From assembly GCA_028684915.1 (NCBI GenBank), contig JAQUEZ010000346.1, forward strand, positions 1 to 5,540: 5,540 nucleotides of DNA, written 5' to 3'. How positions within the stretch are numbered: position 1 is the first letter of the stretch; every line of letters starts with the position of its first letter. Under the pieces are notes generated by a model. The model was not told where the DNA came from and ran no database searches. It worked only from the letters and a program-made list of their open reading frames with translations. The position numbers and the translations under genes are program-made. The stretch comes from Desulfobulbus sp. (lineage in GTDB: Bacteria; Desulfobacterota; Desulfobulbia; Desulfobulbales; Desulfobulbaceae). Positions 1-5,540 of this stretch are shown here, piece after piece.

Positions 1-50
1 TGTCAGGGGGGTGGGGAAGAGTTCGAACCTCCAAACCTCTCCCCCTGACA
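1..50 (-). terminator. Probable hairpin terminator downstream of the alcohol dehydrogenase gene
   Basis: Positions 1-10 (TGTCAGGGGG) and 41-50 (CCCCCTGACA) are perfect 10-base inverted repeats. The interior can pair further around a TTCGAA core near 22-30. It lies 31 bases past the stop codon of the minus-strand alcohol dehydrogenase gene, where a transcript end is expected. The bases that would form the U-tract lie left of the window, so intrinsic termination cannot be confirmed. The arms are symmetric, so it may also serve a convergent gene outside the window. Confidence 0.6.
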
Positions 51-81
51 ATCTACGGATAAGCTACCTTAACTGCGTTTC

Positions 82-1263
82 TTACAGAGCCGCGGTGTAG
101 ATGGCTTTGACGTCGGCATCTTTCGGACGACGCGGGTTGGTCAGACCACAAGCATCCTTCTGAGCGTTGCCTACCATGGTGTCGATATCGGCAGCCTTCA
201 CATCTTTGCCGTAACGTTTTCCAAGCTCGATCAGACCAGACGGGATTCCGATGTCAGAGGAAAGCTTTTTGATGGCTTCCAGTGCCAACTCGGCTGCATC
301 ACGCGGAGACAAACCTTCGGTGTTCTCGCCCATGAGCTGAGCGATCTTAACGAAACGGTCGATTTTGGCGATCAGGTTGAACTTCTCAACGTGGGGCAGG
401 AGAATGGCGTTGCACTCACCATGAGGCAGGTCATAGAAACCACCCAACTGATGAGCCATGGCATGAACGTGACCAAGGCTGGCGTTGTTGAATGCCATAC
501 CAGCAAGGTACTGAGCGAAACACATACCTTCACGAGCTACGATGTCGGAACCATTGGCAACTGCGGGACGCAGATGGGTAGCGATCAGCTCGATGGCTTT
601 CTCGGCAGCAGAGTCGGTCATCGGGGTAGCGATGGTGGAAACATAGGCCTCAACAGCGTGGGTCAGAGCGTCCATGCCGGTGGCTGCGGTCAATGCCGGC
701 GGCATGCCAACCATCAATGCAGGATCATCTACAGCGATACCAGGGGTTACACGCCAGTCAACGATAGCCATCTTCACGTGGCGGGAAAGGTCGGTGATGA
801 TACAGAAACGGGTCATCTCCGAAGCGGTACCAGCGGTGGTGTTGACTGCCAGGTACGGAGGCATGGGCTTGGTGGATTTGTCAACGCCCTCGAAATCATG
901 GATCTTGCCGCCGTTGGCGATAACCAGACCAACACCTTTACCGCAGTCATGGGAAGAACCGCCGCCCAGGGTGATCAGGGAGTCACATTTTTCTTTCTTA
1001 TAGATATCAACGCCGTCATGAACGTTTTTATCGGTGGGATTGGGGATTGTTTCGTCATAGACAACGTAGGCCATGCCAGCAGCTTCCAGCAGATCGGTGA
1101 TCTGTTTGGTGATACCAGCACCGGTGATCCCTTTATCGGTAACGATCAACGGCTTGGAACCGCCAAGCGCTTTGATTTTGTCCGGGATCTGTTTGGATGC
1201 ACCAATGCCGATGAGGGTGACTGAAGGAATGAAATAACCGTATACTTCTTCACGAACTGCCAT
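82..1263 (-). CDS. Iron-containing (group III) alcohol dehydrogenase
   Basis: This is a complete 393-residue cytoplasmic NAD(P)-dependent alcohol dehydrogenase of the iron-activated family (FucO, AdhB and Bacillus methanol dehydrogenase relatives). Such enzymes interconvert primary alcohols and aldehydes. The N-terminal Rossmann-like half carries GGGSSHD at residues 100-106, which binds the cofactor pyrophosphate. The C-terminal helical half carries the metal ligands: Asp198 and His202 (MDALTHAVEAY), His267 (HAMAHQLG) and His281 (LPHGECNA). Their spacing nearly matches FucO, and His271 matches FucO's active-site histidine. Length is normal for the family. The frame stays open to an ATG at 1338, but I chose 1263. 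There MAVREEVYGYF matches how relatives begin, and AAGGA lies 10 bases upstream, whereas the 1338 start would lie about 10 bases from the predicted transcript start. The gene appears monocistronic, with a sigma-54 promoter upstream. In sulfate reducers such enzymes oxidise ethanol during growth. The exact substrate here is not readable from sequence. Confidence 0.95.
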   Translation of the reverse strand: MAVREEVYGYFIPSVTLIGIGASKQIPDKIKALGGSKPLIVTDKGITGAGITKQITDLLEAAGMAYVVYDETIPNPTDKNVHDGVDIYKKEKCDSLITLGGGSSHDCGKGVGLVIANGGKIHDFEGVDKSTKPMPPYLAVNTTAGTASEMTRFCIITDLSRHVKMAIVDWRVTPGIAVDDPALMVGMPPALTAATGMDALTHAVEAYVSTIATPMTDSAAEKAIELIATHLRPAVANGSDIVAREGMCFAQYLAGMAFNNASLGHVHAMAHQLGGFYDLPHGECNAILLPHVEKFNLIAKIDRFVKIAQLMGENTEGLSPRDAAELALEAIKKLSSDIGIPSGLIELGKRYGKDVKAADIDTMVGNAQKDACGLTNPRRPKDADVKAIYTAAL

Positions 1264-1273
1264 AATGAAACCA

Positions 1274-1278
1274 TCCTT
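1274..1278 (-). promoter_or_regulatory. Ribosome binding site deciding the alcohol dehydrogenase start
   Basis: On the minus strand AAGGA lies 10 bases before the ATG at 1263. No comparable site serves the alternative ATG at 1338, so this site supports the shorter, 393-residue protein. Confidence 0.6.
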
Positions 1279-1357
1279 TTTTGAATTTAGGGTTCCTTTT
1301 CGTTCTGCAAAAAGTTTTCTGTCTCTCTTTGGATCCAAATCACGCGTGCCTTCTCTA

Positions 1358-1375
1358 TAGCACGTACCGTGCCAA
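1358..1375 (-). promoter_or_regulatory. Sigma-54 (-24/-12) promoter of the alcohol dehydrogenase gene
   Basis: The minus strand reads TTGGCACGGTACGTGCTA. This fits the RpoN consensus TGGCACG-N4-TTGC(A/T) with a perfect -24 block, the invariant GG and GC pairs, and exactly 10 bases between them. The transcript would start near 1348, giving a leader of about 85 bases before the ATG at 1263. Sigma-54 promoters need an AAA+ enhancer-binding protein, which is not encoded in this window. Expression is therefore probably switched on by a dedicated signal rather than constitutive. Confidence 0.85.
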
Positions 1376-1498
1376 TAAATAAATCATGTAACTTTAGCTA
1401 TTTATAACCAAAACGACATTTGGCCGGAGAAAAACTGCCCCAATTTTTATTTTCCGATGAAGGGTACCAAGGGTAAGCAGGTAACAAAATGCCCAAAA

Positions 1499-1557
1499 AT
1501 GACCAGGAATAACCGCTAAATAAGCGCACGGGTCATAACGATCCGTCATTTATTTAG
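1499..1557. promoter_or_regulatory. Cluster of dyads upstream of the sigma-54 promoter, possible enhancer-binding site
   Basis: Three inverted repeats overlap here: ATGACC (1499-1504) with GGTCAT (1531-1536), CGCT (1514-1517) with AGCG (1523-1526), and CTAAATAA (1516-1523) with TTATTTAG (1550-1557). They lie roughly 150-210 bases upstream of the predicted transcript start, a usual distance for activators of sigma-54 promoters. No known activator consensus is recognised, so this is a positional inference. The rest of 1376-1498 is AT-rich, with no feature I can name. Confidence 0.3.
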
Positions 1558-1850
1558 ATTGAGTAAAAAGGACCCATTTGTAGCAAATATGCTTTGTTCA
1601 CGGATAGCTGCGGCTGTTTATTGGCCCAAATTCTTCTCGGAAACAGTCGAATTGAGCAAATACTTGCTCCAAAGGGCGGAACAAGATGGACGTGGGTGAT
1701 GATAGAGGTAGAACTCAGAAGTAGCATGACAGCTCGACCATGTTCTGGGTATGGGAGATCCTTTACACGTTGTTCTGCAAGAGAAGGAGGTCTGTAACCA
1801 ATCACAGGGTATGAATTTTTCACGGGGGACATGAGCTCCAGTTTGTTACT

Positions 1851-1876
1851 ATGCCCTCCATTGACAGGGAGGGCAT
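1851..1876. repeat. Perfect 9-bp inverted repeat (hairpin)
   Basis: ATGCCCTCC (1851-1859) is followed after an 8-base loop by its exact complement GGAGGGCAT (1868-1876). There is no adjoining T-run, so it does not look like a terminator. It belongs to the hairpin series of this intergenic region. Confidence 0.7.
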
Positions 1877-1890
1877 GCTTACGGTAGTTT

Positions 1891-1916
1891 GAAGCCGCCA
1901 CCTGCATGGCGGCTTC
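1891..1916. repeat. Perfect 10-bp GC-rich inverted repeat (hairpin)
   Basis: GAAGCCGCCA (1891-1900) pairs exactly with TGGCGGCTTC (1907-1916) across the 6-base loop CCTGCA. It is the most stable hairpin in the region and starts 14 bases after the preceding one. No T-run follows on either strand, which argues for an RNA structural element rather than a terminator. Confidence 0.75.
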
Positions 1917-2161
1917 GAGGGGCCTTCCCTCATCTTTTGTGCAGCATGGCTTGCACTGGTGAGTGCTTGCCTTCGTGGCACACTGTCGTCTGCATAACAA
2001 GCCAACCTTCGAGGTTCTCGTTGAGGCCATGACCGCCCATTGCCAAGGACACCCTCCGGACATCTCATGGATTACCTCTCCGTAATTCTCCCTAACTTCC
2101 CACGCCGCAGACCAATCCCTGTAATCGGTTACGGAGGGCTCAAGGGGATGCGTCGAGAGGT

Positions 2162-2192
2162 AAAAAACACCCGACGAAAATGGTCGCCGGGC
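2162..2192 (-). terminator. Rho-independent terminator of the LysR/peptidase unit
   Basis: On the minus strand the arm CCCGGCGA (2191-2184) pairs with TCGTCGGG (2177-2170). After a short GTG comes a run of six T (2167-2162). The single non-Watson-Crick pair is a G-U wobble on the minus-strand RNA but an A-C mismatch on the plus strand, so the structure is built for minus-strand transcripts. It starts 40 bases past the peptidase stop codon. Confidence 0.88.
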
Positions 2193-2231
2193 GCTCGAAT
2201 AGATCTATTTCACTAATATATCGGTTAAAAA

Positions 2232-3443
2232 TCAGACAGCGACCACCCCATCCCCACCCGGGGTCAGCTTTTCACCGCCCTTTTCAGTGACCAGGAAGGT
2301 ATTTTCGATCCCAACTAAGCCAATATTTTCCAATCCCTTCTTGGGCTCCAGGGCAATGACCATGTTGGCCTCCAGGGGGGTATGTACCTTGGCAGCGATG
2401 ACCGGGAATTCGTCGATAGCCAGACCGATGCCGTGGCCGAAAAAAGGTACATGATTGCCGCCATACCCCATAAAGTGTTGCTCGAAACCACGTCCGCGCA
2501 CCAGCGATTCGTACACTTCCTCATATATTTGCGACGGGATGGCACCAGGCTTGAGCCGATAGCGAACAGCCTCTTGGATCTCCAGACATCTTTCGTGGGC
2601 CTCCAGGGCCACCTTCGGCAGCTCACCAATGGAAAAGATTCTGGTTTTATCGGTGAAATACCCCGCATAACCAAAGCCGGTATCGATAAAAATGGGTTCA
2701 CTCCGCCCTATTTTCTTTCTCCCACCGACAAAAGGAAAGGCCGGCGAAAGCCCCAGCCCGCCACCAGGCCCGATGGAAGCAGTGGGATAGTTGCCCGATT
2801 CCCCGGAACTGATCACCCCCATAAAAAGCTCCATTCCGGAGACGGAAAAGCGCGTGATGCCGGTGTACTCCAGGGCCATCATCGTTTTTTGAATCTCGGC
2901 ACCCAGCTCCCACTCGCTCATCCCCTCGTCAATCATGGCTGGAATGGCCTCGTAGACCTGTTGATGGAAGGCTCCTGCTTTGCGCAAACACCCTACCTCA
3001 TACGCCGATTTCACCGAACGGACCAGGCTCAAAGTGGTACCGATATCGGTGAACCGTGTTTGCGGAAGCGCTTTGACAAGCGCCTTATAGGTCGAGACAG
3101 TGAGGGTTGCTTCCGCTATCCCTATATTGCTTGAGCTCAGCCCCAGCTCATCAAAGACCGAATGCAACCTGCTCAACCCCTGCAAGGGAAGAATGCGTTG
3201 TAGGGGCGACTCAAACGTAGCCCGTTCCAGGCTCCGACGAACGAGAAAGACCGGCTCGCCTTGAGCCGGAACCACCACAAGCCCCTGCTGCATGGTCCCG
3301 GTGTAATAATACATGTTCACCGAATCGAGAATAAGGACGCCGTCCAACTCCTGCTGAGTCACTCGTTGCTGGAGTCTGGATATGCGTTGGCTTATTTCAT
3401 CTGCAGGAACAAGAATATAACGCAATGAGTCATCAAGCTTCAC
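2232..3443 (-). CDS. M24 family metallopeptidase (Xaa-Pro aminopeptidase/creatinase-like)
   Basis: This is a complete 403-residue cytoplasmic protein with no signal peptide. Residues about 15-145 form the creatinase-type N-terminal domain and about 150-390 the pita-bread catalytic domain. All five expected metal ligands are visible: Asp254 (IFIDTG), Asp265 (YFTDKTR), His337 (FFGHGIGL), Glu366 (IALEPKKG) and Glu380 (GIENTFLV). His331 is a likely additional active-site histidine. A dinuclear metal hydrolase acting on N-terminal Xaa-Pro bonds or dipeptides is expected. The stretch that in typical prolidases reads like NAALPHAxP is here NYPTASIGPGGGLGLSPAFPF (residues 218-238 region), lacking the usual histidine and rich in glycine, so the substrate may differ. 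Translation starts at a GTG with GAGG seven bases upstream. It lies 78 bases after the LysR gene on the same strand and is probably co-transcribed. Aminopeptidase P, dipeptidase or a creatinase-like amidinohydrolase remain possible. Confidence 0.92.
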   Translation of the reverse strand: MKLDDSLRYILVPADEISQRISRLQQRVTQQELDGVLILDSVNMYYYTGTMQQGLVVVPAQGEPVFLVRRSLERATFESPLQRILPLQGLSRLHSVFDELGLSSSNIGIAEATLTVSTYKALVKALPQTRFTDIGTTLSLVRSVKSAYEVGCLRKAGAFHQQVYEAIPAMIDEGMSEWELGAEIQKTMMALEYTGITRFSVSGMELFMGVISSGESGNYPTASIGPGGGLGLSPAFPFVGGRKKIGRSEPIFIDTGFGYAGYFTDKTRIFSIGELPKVALEAHERCLEIQEAVRYRLKPGAIPSQIYEEVYESLVRGRGFEQHFMGYGGNHVPFFGHGIGLAIDEFPVIAAKVHTPLEANMVIALEPKKGLENIGLVGIENTFLVTEKGGEKLTPGGDGVVAV

Positions 3444-3454
3444 AATACGACCTC
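3444..3454 (-). promoter_or_regulatory. Ribosome binding site supporting a GTG start for the peptidase
   Basis: The minus strand reads GAGG at 3454-3451, then seven bases, then GTG at 3443-3441. The good spacing, and an N-terminal domain of normal extent, support the rare start codon. Confidence 0.6.
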
Positions 3455-3501
3455 GAGTTTTTTTCCCGCCTCACCTAGAGAGGCAATATATATTTTGTTT
3501 T

Positions 3502-3523
3502 GAGAATGCAGCAGTGCATCCTC
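3502..3523 (-). other. Hairpin overlapping the LysR gene stop codon
   Basis: GAGAATGCA (3502-3510) and TGCATCCTC (3515-3523) form a 9-bp stem with a 4-base loop and one G-U pair on the minus-strand RNA. It spans the regulator's stop codon. No T-run follows, so it is more likely an RNA-stabilising or attenuating structure than a terminator. A second, weaker 5-bp stem, GCCTC/GAGGC, lies at 3468-3484. Together they could lower or tune expression of the downstream peptidase. Confidence 0.35.
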
Positions 3524-4430
3524 ACCTGAACACGTTCTCTTTCCGGCCACCGTAGCGCCTGATCTCTTCCATGAGAAAATCGACAAAAGCCTTGTTGGCA
3601 TGGGACAGGTAGGCCCCTTTTTTCCAGGCGAGCAGAAGATCGAGATACAGCGGCGGGTTAAAGGATACAGCACAGAGATCGATATCATCCTCAGCCACCA
3701 TCCGCAAGAGAGTCGAAACCCCAAGTCCCTGCTTGACCAACGATTTGACCAGGGAAAAGAGATTGGTCTCAAAAACGACCTGTGGCTCCACGTTGGGAAT
3801 CTCATGAAAAATCTCTAAAAGCATCTCCCGCTGGTAATACCCCTTTTTAAACATAATTAAAGGCTCGGCAGCAAACTCTCGGGTGGTTATCGACTCCTTT
3901 TCCATGAAAGGATGATCGGGCGGAACGCAGGCCACCACCTCTTCGCGCAGAATGTGCCGCACCTCCAAGGTTTCCGGCACATGGCCTCCGGCAATAACCC
4001 CCATATCCAATTCTCCCTGGTTGATCTTCTGCTGGATCGAACCGGCGCCTTCGCCTGAAACCACAAGGCGCAAATTAGGATACATCGTTTTAAAATCATG
4101 GATGATGGAAGGGAAAAAATAGGTGCTCATCATCGGCGGAATACCAAGACGCACTTCCCCTTTCTGCAACCCTTTCAGATCGGCCATTTCCATGGAGGCG
4201 ACTTTGAGATTTTCAAGAATCCGCTCCGCATGACCCAATAAAATCTCCCCTTCCGCCGTCAGGGTGACCTGTCGGCTACGACGATTAAACAGCACCGACT
4301 CCAACTCATCCTCCAACCGTTGGATCGACATACTCACGGCTGGCTGGGCCACATTCAACGCCTCTGCCGCCTTGGTGAAATTCTTGTAGCGGGCAATTTC
4401 CTTAAAAAATTGTAACTGGCGAATATCCAT
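3522..4430 (-). CDS. LysR-type transcriptional regulator
   Basis: This is a complete 302-residue regulator of typical family length. Residues 1-60 are the winged helix-turn-helix DNA-binding domain, with the classic pattern FTKAAEALNVAQPAVSMSIQRLEDEL followed by LFNRRSRQVTLTAEGE. Residues about 65-88 form the linker helix. Residues about 91-295 form the periplasmic-binding-protein-like effector domain, with landmarks VRLGI (93-97), GELDMGVI (139-146), DHPF (172-175) and GLGVSTLL (235-242). The start is ATG. No clear Shine-Dalgarno sequence precedes it, but no upstream alternative fits and the HTH is complete from this start. It is divergent from a transporter gene and upstream of the peptidase, so both are likely targets. 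The effector is unknown. E. coli pairs a LysR gene with its YnfM transporter in the same divergent way, but this protein does not look particularly like that regulator. Confidence 0.95.
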   Translation of the reverse strand: MDIRQLQFFKEIARYKNFTKAAEALNVAQPAVSMSIQRLEDELESVLFNRRSRQVTLTAEGEILLGHAERILENLKVASMEMADLKGLQKGEVRLGIPPMMSTYFFPSIIHDFKTMYPNLRLVVSGEGAGSIQQKINQGELDMGVIAGGHVPETLEVRHILREEVVACVPPDHPFMEKESITTREFAAEPLIMFKKGYYQREMLLEIFHEIPNVEPQVVFETNLFSLVKSLVKQGLGVSTLLRMVAEDDIDLCAVSFNPPLYLDLLLAWKKGAYLSHANKAFVDFLMEEIRRYGGRKENVFR

Positions 4431-4438
4431 GGCTTGAA

Positions 4439-4453
4439 ATAATCAATTGTTAT
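4439..4453. promoter_or_regulatory. Candidate LysR-type operator (T-N11-A dyad)
   Basis: ATAA (4439-4442) and TTAT (4450-4453) are inverted and separated by seven bases, which gives the T-N11-A arrangement of LysR-family binding sites. The centre carries a CAATTG palindrome. It ends nine bases before the regulator's own ATG, a position suited to negative autoregulation. The surroundings are AT-rich, so a chance match is possible. Confidence 0.4.
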
Positions 4454-4608
4454 CGAATCTATAATTTTAATATATTTTTCTTATACAAAGAGAATAGGTA
4501 TGTTCAAGTCTAAAGAAAATAATCCTTGATAGCGTTGTTGAAACTTCGATTTTCTGCGTCGCAGCTTTTTCCCCGCCCATCATCCTTATTGAATCGAGAT
4601 TTTCACCC
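4454..4608. promoter_or_regulatory. Divergent promoter region between the regulator and the transporter
   Basis: The part near 4455-4500 is very AT-rich and probably holds the minus-strand core promoter of the regulator; TTGTAT near 4488 could be its -35 box, with ATTATA about 17 bases on. For the transporter, TTGATA near 4526 could be a -35 box, but no good -10 follows. A short stem CTGC/GCAG (4554-4564) with T5 after it lies in the transporter leader. None of the boxes is strong enough to assign firmly. Confidence 0.4.
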
Positions 4609-5540
4609 ATGAACAATCCCCGCATTCAAAGCGGCACCACCGCTTTTCGCCAGGTGAACCTGGCACTTTTTGCTGCCGGTTTCGTAACCTTTATCACTCT
4701 CTACGACATGCAGCCGCTGCTTCCTGAATTTGCCCGCGAGTTCAGCATTCCACCGGCCCTGGCAAGTCTCCCTCTTTCCGCAGCCTGCTTCACCCTTGCG
4801 GTGGGCATGCTCATCGCCGGAACCCTCTCGGAAACACTGGGGCGTAAACCGGTAATGGTCTATTCCCTCTTTCTCACCTCAATTCTGGCCCTGCTCACCG
4901 CCTTCAGCGAGTCACTCACCTCGCTTGTCTTGCTGCGATTCATCCAGGGGGTGGTACTCGCCGGTTTACCGCCCGTAGCTATGGCCTATCTGAGTGAGGA
5001 GATCGAACCGGCCACTATTGGGACTGCAATGGGGCTCTACATCAGCGGCAATGCCATCGGTGGCATGTCGGGTCGATTATTCACCGCCACGGTGACCGAT
5101 TTTTCCTCCTGGCACACAGCCCTTATTCTGGTGGGACTCATCTCACTGGCGCTGAGCATCTACTTTGCTTACAGCCTGCCGCCATCCAATCAATTCAGCC
5201 GTCGGGCCTTTGAATATCGCTACCTTTTCACCTCGCTGCAACAAAAACTGCGGGATCCGAGCCTGCTCTGCCTCTACGGTATCTCATTCGCGGTCATGGG
5301 CAGTTTTGTCACCTTATTCAATTACATCACCTTCCGCCTAATCGGCCACGAATACGAACTCAGCCAGACCATGGTTAGCCTGATCTTCCTTACGTATCTT
5401 CTCGGTGCCTATTGTTCCTCTGAGGTGAACAAACTGGTAAAAAAATACGGCAGATTCATCACTCTCCGTTTCTGCCTGTTGACCATGCTCATCGGCCTTG
5501 CCATGACCCTGGCCAGCCAACTCCCTCTTATTGTCCTTGG
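4609..5540 (+). CDS. Major facilitator superfamily transporter, YnfM-like (3' end outside window)
   Basis: The frame is open from ATG at 4609 to the window edge, giving 310 residues of an inner-membrane secondary transporter. Family members usually have about 400 residues and 12 helices; about nine hydrophobic helices are visible (roughly residues 17-37, 52-72, 80-99, 104-127, 136-158, 167-188, 219-241, 253-271 and 284-302). An MFS motif A, GTLSETLGRKPV (71-82), sits between helices 2 and 3. Strings YLSEEI (127-132), GLYISGNAIGGMSGRL (142-157) and MGSFVTLFNYI (230-240) closely match E. coli YnfM (PunC) as I remember it. That protein has been described as a purine nucleoside transporter, but substrate identity should not be carried over at this distance. 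Only a weak GAG precedes the ATG; it is kept because no upstream in-frame start exists and later ones would cut helix 1. The gene is divergent from the LysR gene, its likely regulator. Confidence 0.93.
   Translation, partial: MNNPRIQSGTTAFRQVNLALFAAGFVTFITLYDMQPLLPEFAREFSIPPALASLPLSAACFTLAVGMLIAGTLSETLGRKPVMVYSLFLTSILALLTAFSESLTSLVLLRFIQGVVLAGLPPVAMAYLSEEIEPATIGTAMGLYISGNAIGGMSGRLFTATVTDFSSWHTALILVGLISLALSIYFAYSLPPSNQFSRRAFEYRYLFTSLQQKLRDPSLLCLYGISFAVMGSFVTLFNYITFRLIGHEYELSQTMVSLIFLTYLLGAYCSSEVNKLVKKYGRFITLRFCLLTMLIGLAMTLASQLPLIVL

Larger units (their letters stand above)
1561..2160. other. Hairpin-rich, apparently non-coding region of about 600 bases
   Basis: No reading frame here looks like a real protein. 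The longest frames overlap one another on the minus strand and resemble no family I recognise. The region does hold a series of inverted repeats. They lie at 1654-1659/1664-1669, 1851-1859/1868-1876, 1891-1900/1907-1916, 1917-1921/1927-1931, 1948-1971 (an arm with a TT/TT internal loop), 2004-2008/2012-2016, 2071-2075/2082-2086 and 2078-2085/2129-2136, the last two being alternatives. Closely packed hairpins with short loops suggest a folded RNA, for example the remains of a group II intron or another structured element. No group II domain V, intron boundary, RNase P, SRP, 6S or tmRNA motif could be recognised. The transcribed strand is unknown. The element lies between the promoter region of the alcohol dehydrogenase gene and the terminator of the peptidase gene. 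Confidence 0.4.

Noticed and set aside
1..50. Possible tRNA T-arm (GTTCGAAC flanked by partly paired bases)
   Set aside because: No CCA end, no acceptable acceptor stem or anticodon arm, and the perfect outer inverted repeat is better explained as a hairpin terminator.
391..1224. 277-codon plus-strand frame opposite the alcohol dehydrogenase gene
   Set aside because: It lies wholly antisense to a well-supported enzyme, has low-complexity Gly/Asp/Thr-rich content, and matches no family.
1554..2063. 169-codon minus-strand frame in the hairpin region
   Set aside because: Unusual composition rich in Ser, Pro and Cys, no domain recognised, overlap with another frame, and passage through several strong stems make a real protein unlikely.
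1820..2068. YADD tetrapeptide in the 82-codon minus-strand frame, as in reverse transcriptases
   Set aside because: None of the neighbouring reverse transcriptase motifs is present and the frame is far too short, so a four-residue match is expected by chance.
2382..3134. 250-codon plus-strand frame opposite the M24 peptidase gene
   Set aside because: It is antisense to a gene with all catalytic residues conserved, and its translation shows no recognisable domain.
3440..3805. 121-codon minus-strand frame overlapping the end of the LysR gene
   Set aside because: It is a second frame of the same strand inside a complete LysR gene and shows no independent features.
5338..5520. 60-codon minus-strand frame near the right edge
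   Set aside because: It is antisense to the transporter, whose plus-strand frame continues with clear family motifs.

Overview
The window looks like a chromosomal segment of a Gram-negative, probably anaerobic bacterium. The best guess is a sulfate reducer or relative within the Desulfobacterota. This rests on the iron-dependent alcohol dehydrogenase, whose N-terminus and motifs read like the abundant enzymes of that group as I remember them, and on a textbook sigma-54 promoter in front of it. No search was run, so the taxon is an inference.

Layout, left to right. Positions 1-50 form an inverted repeat that probably ends the alcohol dehydrogenase transcript. Positions 82-1263 (minus strand) encode a complete iron-dependent alcohol dehydrogenase with all four metal ligands. 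It is driven by a sigma-54 (-24/-12) promoter at 1358-1375, with dyads further upstream. About 600 bases (1561-2160) hold no convincing gene but carry a run of strong hairpins. This is the least explained part of the window and may be a structured RNA or the relic of a mobile element. A clear minus-strand terminator (2162-2192) separates it from the next unit.

The second unit is transcribed leftward: a LysR-type regulator (3522-4430), then, after 78 bases, an M24 metallopeptidase homologue of the Xaa-Pro aminopeptidase/creatinase type (2232-3443, GTG start). The spacing and shared direction suggest one transcript, ending at 2162-2192. Divergent from the regulator, and running off the right edge, is a major facilitator transporter (4609 to beyond 5540) that strongly resembles Escherichia coli YnfM. 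The shared 178-base intergenic region contains a LysR-type T-N11-A dyad nine bases from the regulator's start codon.

The simplest reading is two modules. One is a nitrogen-sigma-factor-dependent alcohol oxidation or formation gene. The other is a LysR-controlled transporter/peptidase locus that may import or export a small molecule and process a peptide or related amide. The substrate cannot be told from sequence. No CRISPR array, tRNA, rRNA or intact insertion sequence was found.
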